Positions 54,430 through 64,000 of a stretch of 64,000 nt of DNA are shown one piece after another; the first letter of the stretch is position 1; each line of letters begins with the position of its first letter. Below the pieces are notes generated by a model. That model was given only the letters and a program-made list of their open reading frames with translations, was not told where the DNA came from and made no database searches. The position numbers were made by a program, and so were the translations under genes. The DNA comes from Cristatella mucedo (Eukaryota; Bryozoa; Phylactolaemata; Cristatellidae), in the NCBI GenBank assembly GCA_009760855.2, contig WPIO01000038.1, positions 3,021,001-3,085,000 of the forward strand, read 5' to 3'.

Positions 54430-55144
54430 GAGCTGGAGCAGCGATGGGACGAAGTGCGCAAGGAGAGGGAAAGAAGATAAGTGAATTATTATTATAATTA
54501 TTACAAAAGCAGTGGCAGCAGTAACTTCAGGAGCTGGCGATCTGGAAAGGATCAAGCGAAGCCAGGCTTAAGAAGCTTAAGGCTCAGCCACCAAGTGGAT
54601 TCTCGGTTATTTATGGATTATCGATTATTGGTTAAGACCAACTAGTGGAGCTCCTGGCCCCGAGCCTCTATTAGAGAACCAATTCGAGGATGATCTCTTT
54701 CTAAGCGGACATAACAAAGGAGACTGGCAAAGGAGACAGCCGCCGGAGACGAGAGCTTGAAAGGATTTACCAGACTGAGCCGGTCCTCTCAGCAGTCCAT
54801 CTCCTTTCTGTCAGAACCTCATCAGTCAAACAGTGGTACTTAATTATGGGCTGTTTTCTGTCGGCCTTGGCTAACGCTCCAGCATTGGGTCAGCCTCCCA
54901 GTTAAATATTGATTGCTGTTGCCTCCCCGGTTCCCAACGGACAAAGCACGCGGCTCTGCCGAATGACTGTCGCAGCTGAGTGATGAGGCTTGCTCACTCG
55001 GTTCCTCAAGGTCAGAGAATAGCCGATCACCCTGCGTGGCCAGCAGTAGCTGGGCAATGGATGCCGGTCCCAACTTTCGACAACTGACCACTGGCCACTT
55101 GCCCGACGAAGAGGATAGGGATTTGAGGGAGCATAACGCCGAGC
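54430..55144 (+). mobile_element. Gmr1-like element remnant (linker region)
   Basis: GAPGPEPLLENQFEDDLFLS at 54.65-54.71 kb corresponds to GEVLAPELPLGAQFEEDLFQ of the 20.5 kb element and to EEVLAPELL at 28.1 kb. The following GCCGAATGACTGTCGCAGCTGAGTGATGAGG and GGGCAATGGATGCCGG words are also found at 28.44-28.56 kb. Confidence 0.5.
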
Positions 55145-55275
55145 TGGCTTGGTCCAGCGGTCAAGGTGCTCGCCCCCGACAAAGGTCTGGCTGAGGTCGT
55201 GGGCTCGAGCCCGAAGGCATATGTAAAGCGCCTGAACAGAGAATAAGTTCACTTGGGGCGCTATAAAAAATGAAT
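55145..55275 (+). mobile_element. SINE with tRNA-like head and L2-type 3' end
   Basis: Head: TTGGTCCAGCGGTCAAGGTGCTCG (A-box region) and GTCGTGGGCTCGAGCCCG (B box). It passes directly into GCATATGTAAAGCGCCTGAAC, GAGAATAAGTTCACTTGGGGCGCT, the terminal hairpin of the local L2 LINEs, then an (AAAT)n tail. A tRNA-like head joined to a partner LINE's 3' end is the classical design of a SINE mobilised by that LINE. Confidence 0.65.
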
Positions 55276-55708
<433 letters not shown>

Positions 55709-55709
55709 T

Positions 55710-56125
55710 GATTCGGTAGCTTGGGAGCACCTAGTGGAGGCCCTACAAAGGCTCAGACTGCCTAAGCAGCCGCCGCACTCGAGCGGTGGAGGGGCTGACA
55801 ATGGCTCTTGGTGGATGACTCGGCATTACGGCACAAATCCATGCATTGGCGGCATGTTTGGCGACATCCATCTTCCACATGCAGCCGCCAGTTGTCGGGC
55901 GGGTTCGGAACGAACAGCGGCTCGGCAACACAAAAACAATGAATGCATGGACTATAAGGACTGCCGAAGGACTACAGGGAGAAGGCTAGATCCCTCGACT
56001 CCGTCAGCCATTTGCAGTGAGTAGACTGGGCTTGGCCTACTTGGTTTTCTGAATAAAGTGCTTGCTCGGTCGAGCTGCTTGGCCCAACGACAGGTCGTGC
56101 TGAGGGCTGTCGCAGCAAGGAAGCA
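55710..56125 (+). mobile_element. LTR of the Gmr1-like family, best-kept copy
   Basis: CGGTAGCTTGGGAGCACC, CTCAGACTGCCTAAGCAGCC, TGGATGACTCGGCATTACGG, CTTGGTTTTCTGAATAAAGTGC (AATAAA poly(A) signal at 56052-56057) and GACAGGTCGTGCTGAGGGCTGTCGCA at the 3' end. Promoter/poly(A) arrangement fits an LTR; no internal region adjoins it on the right. Confidence 0.65.
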
Positions 56126-57760
56126 GCTAATTATTCGCTTGCATTCGAAGTGACCTTTCCGATGTCAGCACAATATTCAGCATTCTCACTACGGTGGAAG
56201 TGGTTTGCTGTTCGCTGAGAAGTGCCTCACTGAATGTGGACCTGACCTGGGTTAGCACTGTGCTGGCTATACCAAGGCTTTAGGTCAAGAAGTCTTTCGT
56301 CTCTTCATCGGGCTATTGCTTTCGGTTGCCACGTATTGCTGTCAATTAACGGGAAAATCAATTTGAAAAAGCCGTGGTTTCACTTTGGACACATGAGAGC
56401 TTCGCACTGCCAATTTCTCGTCGATTTGGCGCGGGCTGTAGTATTATCTTATGCTTTTACTATTTATTCCTGCTTATTGCACGCGATTGTACGTTTGCGA
56501 TTAATGTAAAGGATGCAATTGCACTTTAAAACATTGCGATGTGATACGCTGAGCCTAGCCCAGTCCTTTTCCGGTGATTTGTGATTGATCGTAAGGGATT
56601 GCCTGGATCGTCACCGTCGATGGTTAAGTATTGCCCGATATTGAAAGCACAGAATGAAATAAATGTGAGCGCTCAGTGAGATGTAGCATGGAATGGGAAT
56701 TAGAACTTTGTGCAGCCGATGTTTCCTCGATTTGCCACGGATTGTGGTACCTGTCCCTGCCACTGCTGTCAATTGCCGTGAATTGCTGTCATTGGGCTAT
56801 AAAAATAGCATGAACATCTGAAGGTTATACTTTGAACATAAGGAAATATTATATGCAATGATAATTGGTGCTTTGTCTTGCAAATTTAGGTCGATTCGCC
56901 ACATATTGCGATGGCTTGCTGCTTTGAGCAGAGCTATTGCCGTAGATTGCCTTGCATTGCCCGAGATTGTACGAGTGCAATTGATTAAAATGATGTGGTT
57001 GCACTTTTAGCAAAGTGCTTTGCCATATGCAACCAAAATTAGAGTATTGAGAAAGCAATTTTGGGGCTGTTGGTAGTGGCACGTTGTGGATTGCATTATG
57101 GGCTCCGGCCATCGCACTGCATTGCTATACTGTGCATCAGGATGGTCGAGCCAATAGTGATGAAATTGGGTGAATACACAAAAACAGAAGACTAGAGCAA
57201 TATGCAATCATAATTAGACCTTCGAGTGGACGCGATCTGGTCGCTTGGCGGCGGATTGTGGTGGATTGAGGTCTAGAACCGGGCCGTTACAGTAAAGTGT
57301 AGTGCATTCATTACAGGAGAAAACACGTGAAAAACAGTGTGCATTTTTGCAGCTGCAAATTGAAATGAGCCTAATCTTATATGCAATGCAAATTATAGCA
57401 TAGTGTTGACATTTTGAGGGTGATTTGCAGCGGTTTAGAGTTGACTGCGTTATTTTCCCTGGCCAATTCGGGCGATTGCCGCACATTGCCGGAGTTGTGC
57501 TGATGCAGCAATTTTGTTTAAGGGGTTGCACACATAACACAGTGCCCTTTAACAAGCAATAATAACTGGAGCTTTGCGAAATTTATTTCTAGACGTTTTG
57601 CGGTTGACTTCTGCACCGGCCCGGGTCATTGCAGTCGGTTGCTGCGCATTGCATTACGAGTGCAATTTTTATAAAGTCAACTGCCTTATGCAATCGAATG
57701 CGGAGCTTTTCGCACGGGATTTATTACGTTTTGCGGTGGAATGCAACATTCCAGCAGGAC
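56126..57760 (+). repeat. Satellite-like array, degenerate ~170 bp monomers
   Basis: The landmark GAGCTT(C/T)GC..(G/C)CCAATTT..TCGATTTG(C/G)C recurs near 56400, 56703, 56866, 57045, 57213, 57400, 57570 and 57695. Spacings after the first are about 163, 179, 168, 187, 170 and 125. Monomers are rich in TTGCCG..GATTGC and GGGCT words and have diverged strongly from each other. Short minus frames here are by-products. Confidence 0.6.
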
Positions 57761-57890
57761 AAGGTCGATCCTGAGCGACCCTGTCCACCGACAGGCCAGC
57801 CGACATCAATGAAGCGGCCCCAGCGAAGCGCGGGTCGGAGCGAAGGCAGAAATGTTGCGGTCGGCTCTTAGGGACTCCGGCTCAATCTAC
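57740..57890 (+). repeat. Repeat shared with 21.26-21.40 kb
   Basis: GTCGATCCTGAGCGACCCTG, CAGCCGACATCAATGAAGCG and GGCAGAAATGTTGCGG match the 21.3 kb block in the same orientation. Confidence 0.55.
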
Positions 57891-57984
57891 GCGCCCTCAT
57901 CACGGTCCTACCACTACTGCCGAACGCTCTTGCGCACGCTCTTGCTCTCGAGCACAAAGTGCTTTTTTCAGCCGAGCGATTGTT

Positions 57985-58290
57985 TGGCGCCCTAAAATTA
58001 AGCCAGACTGGGGCTGCACTACAACAGGCACTAAAAGTGAGTGACAAAACCTTATAGTCCACACGCTGCTTGATGAGGAGCCGGTGCAGGTACTCTGACG
58101 CTGACGACAGGAATAACTTTTGCACCAACTGTTAGCGAGGTATCGGACCGGCTGGAAGACCTGCAAGCAGTGAGCTACAGAAGTTGGGACGCGGAATTCA
58201 CAAAATCGAGGGACCAGGTTTGTCTAGTGTCTCCGCCAAAGCATGGTCGAATTTTGGCAATGCTTCGTAGCCGATTGTAGGCAGACGCGG
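57985..58290 (-). mobile_element. Degenerate L2-like fragment
   Basis: Minus strand: FNSALAK-type start (GCCAAAATTCGACCATGC), RVDYKVLSLTFSA after the LHWL-like HRLLIKQ, broken before the KAWNSLP region. No 3' hairpin. Confidence 0.55.
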
Positions 58291-58406
58291 CTGTTGGACG
58301 GGAAATATTAACAGATTGACCGCGGTAGACTGAAGGAGAGAGGAAGGTGGTGATAGAGGTAGATACACGGCAACAGAGAGTGATAGGAGGGAGATGGAGA
58401 GGAGAA

Positions 58407-58423
58407 AGAGAGAGAGAGAGAGC

Positions 58424-58520
<97 letters not shown>
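58407..58520. repeat. GA dinucleotide tract
   Basis: About 55 GA units with three interruptions; the opposing Ser/Leu frame is an artefact. Confidence 0.97.
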
Positions 58521-58835
58521 CATGAGTAAGGGGCCATGCCCGACGCCCTGAGCCTAGCTACCCTCTCCTATGGGGCCTGATAAGCTTTAATCTCCTTATG
58601 ACCTATCCACAAGGACACAGTCAGCGATAGCAATGAGCTTCCCCAAAGAGTGGATACTCTATTTGAGATTCAGCAGCAAAGAATTATGCATTGGTCTCTG
58701 GTGCATGATCGTGGGGCTCGCTCCTACAATGAGTATGAATGCTTGCATCGCAATATCTAATTACATTCATGACCGCAAGGGCTTAGAATTAAATTTATAA
58801 TCTCATACGCATATAAACTATCAGTGAGAAAGCAA
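58521..58835. other. No recognisable feature
   Basis: Unassigned. Confidence 0.4.
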
Positions 58836-58839
58836 GGGT

Positions 58840-59030
58840 TTTTATCTAGGGGGCTAAGACTCACGCTTCTAGCCTAGGAGTAAGGTGCTCGCTCAACACG
58901 ACTCAGGTCGTACGTCTGAGCTTAGCGGCAGGCGATCCTTAAGAGTCCACTGCAAGAGGTGGCAATAGCTGTTAAAGCTCATTTATGGCTAAATAGATGA
59001 GGCAGTTGAATCAGTTCAGCCTATATTTTT
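58840..59030 (+). mobile_element. tRNA-headed SINE copy
   Basis: GGGGCTAAGACTCACGC and AGTAAGGTGCTCGC (A-box region), GGTCGTACGTCTGAGC (eroded B box), GGCGATCCTTAAGAGTCCACTGCAAGAGG, TGGCAATAGCTGTTAAAGC, GATGAGGCAGTTGAATCAG. Confidence 0.5.
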
Positions 59031-59114
59031 TAATTTTAAGATACGCTATTTTTAACGTAGGATCTAGATCCGCAAGCGTTTCCTGTATGAGTAACATCCA
59101 TAATTAATATAGCA

Positions 59115-59580
59115 TTGCAGCGCACAATCGTAGTTTTAATAAATACGAACTCGGCGATTGCTCATCGAGTGGAACTTAGCGTAATTTCTTCGACGGTTCC
59201 AATAAGGCGGGTGTGGAATAGGGTTGCAGATTCAGCCATGCTTGGAAGACATTACACTAGTCTATTTTTAATTGCGGTTGGACAGGTTTTTCTATTGATT
59301 TTACCGTCAAAGATCCCGGAGCTTTTTTTTTCTGCAATCCTGGAGATGTACTCAAAAAGTATCGAACTAAAATCACAAACAACCTTGCAAAATACGGTGC
59401 AAGCAGAGGCGAACCCACCTTTTAAATTTCACCATTGTCCGGAAAATATTGGCCGAATTATAAATTTTTATGCGTTGATCTACCAAGGTTCGCAAAGTTG
59501 GAAAAAGGTCACGCACGATGCAGAGATTGGTATATTTGTAATTTCAAGGTAGGTTCCTTCCAGATTACATTCGGGTTAGG
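59115..59580 (+). repeat. Diverged relative of the 22.2-22.67 kb repeat, with a 145-codon frame
   Basis: AATTCAGCCATGCTTGG, ATCCCGGAGC, CCTTTTAAATTTCACCATTG, ATTGGCCGAATTATAAAT, GATGCAGAGATTGGTATATTTG and ATTCGGGTTAGG align with 22.22-22.66 kb. Here a frame (59115-59552) stays open; it has a hydrophobic segment (YTSLFLIAVGQVFLLILP) near residues 47-64 and one N-terminal NTNS-like segment but no motif I know. The frame ends just at a donor-like CAAG/GTAGGT. It may be a coding exon or a chance frame within a repeat. Confidence 0.4.
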
Positions 59581-59794
59581 CAGCGTTTGCATTGTTATTT
59601 TTTCTTTCGTTTGAAAGTCGTCGCAACGTTTCGAACACCAAATTTACGGCAGCTGTGACTGCTACAGTCTGAGATCCTGGTTTAGCTTGGTTGGCTACCT
59701 ATCATGCATCGAATCGAATTCGAGAAAGTTAGATATTACTTGTGAGACAAACTTGAAGAAGTACACTGCTCTTTGGCATCACGGTTACATCTCG

Positions 59795-60167
59795 TAGTGC
59801 TTCTCGGTTAGAGTCTATTCTTGTAAGTGAGTACCACTTTGTCTGTCCTCCATCTCCCCCACTCGCTCTCTCTTTCACTTTCTCTTTCTCTCTATTTATG
59901 TATATATAACAGTCTAATATATATATATATATTTTACTAGTCTTTCAAACTGCACAGGCACCGTGTATTTTAAGCCTAACCTGGTGGAAGACTAGTTTGC
60001 TGCGATACGGCTACATATCAAGAGTGCTGTGTAATCGTGTTAGCAATTTGTATAATTCACGCGACAAACCGCACTGCTTCCCATTCATTTTACGATGGCC
60101 AAAATACCCATGCGAGCTTAATATCCACAATTTACGCATACAAACATGGACGGTGAGAAAAGGTGAT

Positions 60168-60212
<45 letters not shown>

Positions 60213-60307
60213 CGGGAGAGAGAGAAAGTGAGAGAGCAAGAGCGCGAGACGAACAGAGAAAGTGGTACGCACTTACAGGAACAGACACTCTAAACGGGAA
60301 GCACTAA
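59795..60307. repeat. Fold-back element with ~55-bp inverted arms
   Basis: GTGCTTCTCGGTTAGAGTC, TTGTAAGTGAGTACCACTTTG (59797-59855) is mirrored by CAAAGTGGTACGCACTTACAGG-like sequence and ACTCTAAACGGGAAGCAC at 60250-60305. One arm also occurs at 13.10-13.16 kb. TA and GA microsatellites fill the loop. Confidence 0.65.
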
Positions 60308-61075
60308 CATGAAAAACCGTTATTTTGAAAGGCAGTACAATTTTAAAGTTAGTCTAAAGAATAATATATATCCGCATCTAGCTCGTGCGGTCACTCCCAA
60401 ACATTATAGAAACACCACGGAATTTTTAAATTAAAGACCTAGCCACCGTTATGAATAATCAAGAGCTTCCCTGCCGAAGGCAGGTCAGCCGAATAACTGT
60501 GGTAGCTCGTTTTATGTCTGAAGCGATGGCTGACCAGTTAGAAAGTACGATGGTACTTGCATAGTGGGTTTTACTTTAAAAAAAGGCTGCAGTGCAAATG
60601 CTGTACATCAAGCGACGGTACGACGGTGAAGCAGCAGCAGCAGCCAAAGCGATCGTGTGAGCAAACGTCACACAGTCTCGTGTGAGCAAACATCGTGTGA
60701 GCAAACATCACACAGTCTCGTGTGAGCAAACGTCACACAGTCTCGATACTGAACGATAAGAGAAAGCAGCGATGCGCCATTCAGAGCAGAGACGCTAATC
60801 GCCATTCAAAGGGGCTACTTTTCATTTCAATCGACGAATATCAAACTTCGTTTCGTACTCTCCATTTTTTGACTGAGGTTTGGATCAATAGACCTGAGCT
60901 TCTTCTAGAGCTTACTAGGAGACAGTAGCCTCCATTTACAGTCTCCCATAGTCGCATCGACCCAGCGTCAAGGCAGTAGACGGATCCGTAGGTCAAGCTT
61001 CAACTAAGATAGGGTAAAGGCTTCGCGAAGAGAGTGTGGAGTGTGGCTTAGTGTCGAGTGTGCTGGAGCCAGGAT
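59995..61075 (-). repeat. Dispersed ~1.1 kb repeat, second copy (inverted relative to 12.4-13.5 kb)
   Basis: See the copy at 12405-13505; here read on the minus strand. A tandem GTGTGAGCAAAC(G/A)TCACACAGTCTC motif is amplified three to four times at 60650-60745 where the other copy has a single GAGCAAAC-like unit. Confidence 0.65.
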
Positions 61076-61249
61076 AGAGAGCCCGCCCGGCTGCTCAGGG
61101 CAACAGACCAGGCAACTCGTTTATTGGAGGGGCGTGGCCAGGAGAACGACCCTGAGTGAGGAGGGAGTAGCCCATTAGCGTAGTAATAGGCAGAACTGGC
61201 AGGACATTTTTGGGTGGTGGATGGTGTGATGAGATTAGGACTTGTGTGC
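61076..61249. other. No recognisable feature
   Basis: Short spacer between the dispersed repeat and an L2 copy. Confidence 0.4.
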
Positions 61250-62697
61250 AGAGCGAAATTGCTGTGATGGCATAGGATCTGTATATTTTGTCAGAGCTAG
61301 CGTTCCTGCTTTAGTGTTTCATCTTCTTGTTTTGCTCGATCTTTCGGCAGCTTTTGATACCATCGATCACAAAGTACTTCTAGAGCGCCTCTCATCTCGC
61401 CTGGGCATCACTGGCACTGCTCTGCAGTGGTTCAGGTCCTATCTCAGTGGGAGACTCCAGAGTGTTGACGTGAATGGACAAAGATCATCTGAAGTACCTC
61501 TAAAATATGGAGTACCTCAGGGCTCTGTGCTAGGTCCGGTCCTTTTCACCGTTTATACTCTCCCTCTCGCTGATGTGATTGCCAAGCACAATCTAGGCTT
61601 TCACTTCTATGCGGATGACACTCAGTTGTACCTTTGCTTTGATACCTCCCAGCCTTCGAGCACCTCAAATTCTCTCAACTCACTTGCTGCATGCATTGAT
61701 GACATCCGATCATGGATGGCAGCAAATTTTCTAAAACTAAACGATGATAAAACTAACTTAGTAGTTATGGGAAAACCTAGTGTTATTCAGAAATTGGAAA
61801 GGCTGACTTTCAAAATTGGCTCTGCCAGCATATCTCCAGTTGCATCAGCTCGAAATCTAGGTGTCATATTCCAAAGCGACCTCTCGTTAGACGACCATAT
61901 CAGCTCCACAGTCAAATCAGCCTATTTTCAGCTTCATAACATTGCTAAAATTAGGGCTTGTTTAGATAAGGATACCACGTCCAAGTTGGTCCATGCATTC
62001 GTGACATCTCGTCTCGACTTCTGCAACTCACTGCTTACTGGCCTACCAGCATGTGCGATCAGGCGATTGCAGCTGGTGCAAAACTCTGCAGCTAGGCTTG
62101 TCTGTCGTAATGTCGCAGTTGCCACATTACTCCACTTCTCGCCGACCTGCACTGGCTACCAGTGAGGCAACGGATTGACTTCAAGGTTTTGTCGCTCACT
62201 TTTAGGTCTCTTCATTCTATGGCTCCAGCCTATCTTTCAGATATACTACCGCATCAGGCAAAGCATCGTACCACTCGCTTTTCGGAATCCAACAGTCTAG
62301 AAATACCTCGTACAAACCTTAAATCCTTTGGAGACCGTGCATTTAGCTCGTATGCTCCCACAGCCTGGAACTCCCTCCCGACCTGCATCAGAACATCCCC
62401 TGACCTGACCACATTTAAAAGAAACTTAAAAACATACCTATTTAGGACAGCATTTAGTGGGTCCTTGTGATTCGTCCTCGATGTGCTTATGCGTGCTGAC
62501 ACTGTTCATGCTGCCACTAACCACATTTGCATGCTGACCCAGTGCATGTAACCCCTAACCATGTTATTCATTTTGTTTGTTTTTCAAGCATGATTTTACT
62601 TACTATTCTATTGCGTATCACTTTGCAGCAAATATAAAGCGCCTAGAAAGAGATTAAGTTCTCTGAGGGCGCTTTATCAAGTGCAATATTATTATTA
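61250..62697 (+). mobile_element. Best-preserved L2-like LINE copy (RT core to 3' end)
   Basis: A 307-codon frame (to 62165) holds the whole catalytic RT: motif A LLVLLDLSAAFDTIDHK, fingers RLGITGTALQWFRSYLSGRL, motif B KYGVPQGSVLGPVLF, motif C FHFYADDTQLYL with the YADD box intact, then WMAANFLKLNDDKTNLVVMGKPS, NLGVIFQSDLSLDDHIS, RACLDKDTTSKLVHAFVTSRLDFCNSLLTGLPACA, RRLQLVQNSAARLVC. A one-base loss near 62108 moves the reading, and the C-terminal domain goes on in the next frame (62162-62470: RIDFKVLSLTFRSLHS, GDRAFSSYAPTAWNSLP, TYLFRTAFSGSL). The 3' hairpin (62633-62680) and ATT tail (62687-62698) are complete. The endonuclease is missing by 5' truncation. L2-clade membership is from motif style. 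Confidence 0.9.
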
Positions 62698-62727
62698 TTT
62701 CATACGCCATAAGGCAGAGGAAATCCC

Positions 62728-62729
<2 letters not shown>

Positions 62730-62822
<93 letters not shown>
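62730..62822. repeat. GA dinucleotide tract
   Basis: About 46 uninterrupted GA units, just after the L2 tail. Confidence 0.98.
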
Positions 62823-62824
<2 letters not shown>

Positions 62825-62884
62825 ATTAAAAGCCGGCTTTATGCATCTGTTGCGTGCACCTGCAGCTTCTTCTGTAATTAATTA

Positions 62885-63708
62885 ATTGACCTCTCGTTAG
62901 ACGACCACATAAGCTCCACAGTCTAATCTGCCTACTTTCAGCTACCTAACCATGCTAAAATTCGGGTTTATTTAGATAAGGATAAAACGTCCAAGTTGGT
63001 CCATGCATTCGTGACATCCCGTCTTGACTTCTCACTGCTTACTGGCCTACCGGCATGTGCGATCAGGCGATTGCAGCTGGTGCAAAACTCCGAAGCTAGG
63101 CTTGTCTGTCGTGAGTGTAACAGTTGCCACATCACACCACTTCTCGCCGATCTGCACTGGTTACCAGTCAAGCAACGGATTGACTTCAAGGTTTGGTCGC
63201 TCACTTTTAGGTCACTTCATTCTTCGGTTCCAGCCTACCTCTCAGATCTACTCCCCCACCAGGCCAAGCATCGTACCACTCGCTTTTCGGAATTCCACAG
63301 TCTACCAATACCTCATACAAACCTCAAATCCTTTGGAGACCGTGCATTTAATTTAGTTCGTATGCTCCCAAAGCCTGGAGCTTCCTCCCGACTTGCGTCA
63401 CAACATCCCCTGACTTGACCACATTTAAAAAGAACTTAAAAAAACCTTACTTAGGACAGCATTTAGTGGGTCCCTGTGATTCATCCTTCATGTGCTTATG
63501 CATGCTGACACTGTTCATGCTGCCACTAACCACATTGGCATGCTGACCCTGTGCATGTCACCCCTAACTACGTTATTTATGTTGTTTGTTTATCAAGCGT
63601 TATATTACTCATCATTAAATTGCATTTCCCTTTGCAGCAAATGTAAAGCACCTAGAAAGAGATTGAGTTCTCTGAGGGCTCTTTATCAAGTGTATTAATT
63701 TTATTAAT
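62885..63708 (+). mobile_element. 5'-truncated L2-like LINE, 3' end
   Basis: Starts in SLDDHISS (CTCTCGTTAGACGACCACATAAGC), goes on with LVHAFVTSRLDF, RRLQLVQNSEARLVCREC, LHWLPVKQRIDFKVWSLTFRSLHS, HQAKHRTTRFSEFHSLPIPHTNLKSFGDRAF, a frameshift, then the 3' UTR, hairpin (63640-63690) and a short AT tail. A seven-base loss (DFSLLTG for DFCNSLLTG) distinguishes it from the preceding copy. Confidence 0.85.
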
Positions 63709-64000
63709 TAGCGGAACGCCTGAAGCTTATGCACACGCCTCACATGTGGCAAATTGTTAAGCCATTGAAGCAGCACAGTGTTGGGCCACTAATGCAGGGT
63801 ATATTTAGTGTTGTCTGCTGCGATTGATCGATCTCTCATATATTTGCCAGTTGAGAGGAATGAACGAGAGTTCAGTTTACCGCATACGAGCCCGGCTGTG
63901 TCTCTGTGAGACTCCCACTAGAACTGCCGCCGCAGCAGCCACTGTCATACAATACACCTGTCTTATAATTGCTCCCAATAATTTAGATAAGTGCCATTCA
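63709..64000. other. No recognisable feature
   Basis: Window end; no frame or repeat family assigned. Confidence 0.4.

Noticed and set aside
58175-58537. Ser/Leu repeat frames over 58.4 kb
   Set aside because: Translation of the GA tract.

Overview
This is eukaryotic, almost certainly metazoan DNA. It has spliced genes with consensus GT/AG boundaries, TATA boxes and AATAAA signals. It also carries many decayed L2/CR1-type LINEs, tRNA-headed SINEs, a Gmr1-like Ty3/gypsy element, a pogo/Tigger-like DNA transposon, satellites and long microsatellites. The species cannot be read from the sequence; the transposon mix suggests a repeat-rich (possibly marine) invertebrate or basal deuterostome. Most of the 64 kb is transposon debris.

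Two host-like gene families stand out, both GC/CpG-rich compared with the AT-richer repeats. Family P is a type II membrane protein whose luminal part looks like a five-bladed beta-propeller glycan-active enzyme. Its first exon (24002-23296, minus) ends in ..MDP plus two bases of an Arg codon. Its last exon (11956-11143, minus) starts with the missing base and continues AFVYRGRL, so splicing restores a DPR-x-F-x-Y-x-G-type propeller motif. The predicted protein has about 506 residues and the intron is 11.3 kb, filled with mobile elements. Three more copies of the first exon (near 26.5 kb plus, 41.6 kb minus, 52.4 kb plus) are damaged, and no second copy of the last exon is visible.

Family Z is a small two-exon gene encoding an unfamiliar protein with a CPFC-x15-CxRC probable zinc knuckle. 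Three copies keep both exons, the same phase-1 intron, a conserved promoter block and a polyadenylation signal: Z_A 26116-25048 minus, Z_B 44285-44998 plus, Z_C 48167-46749 minus. A fourth is only a 3' fragment (42.07-42.37 kb). P and Z copies lie close together and have been duplicated and inverted; P1-Z_A-P2 forms a large imperfect palindrome at 22.3-27.6 kb. This P/Z cluster is the best candidate for something undescribed.

Layout: 0-11 kb L2 fragments, a solo LTR and SINE pieces; 11-12 kb last exon of P; 12.4-13.5 kb a dispersed repeat whose inverted copy is at 60-61 kb; 13.6-16.9 kb L2, tandem repeats, LTR, SINE; 16.9-20.6 kb Gmr1-like element (minus) with integrase before reverse transcriptase; 22-27.6 kb P1/Z_A/P2; 27.6-37 kb LTR-element remnants and several L2 copies; 37.1-39.5 kb pogo-like transposon split by an insertion bearing 7-mer telomere-like repeats; 41-48.5 kb P3, Z_D, Z_B, Z_C; 49.3-49.8 kb a 70-bp minisatellite with CRE-like motifs; 51.2-51.7 and 56.3-57.75 kb satellite monomers of about 170 bp; 52-52.7 kb P4; 53.5-56.1 kb LTRs, SINEs and a 430-bp AAAT tract; 59-61 kb dispersed and fold-back repeats; 61.2-63.7 kb the two best-preserved L2 tails.
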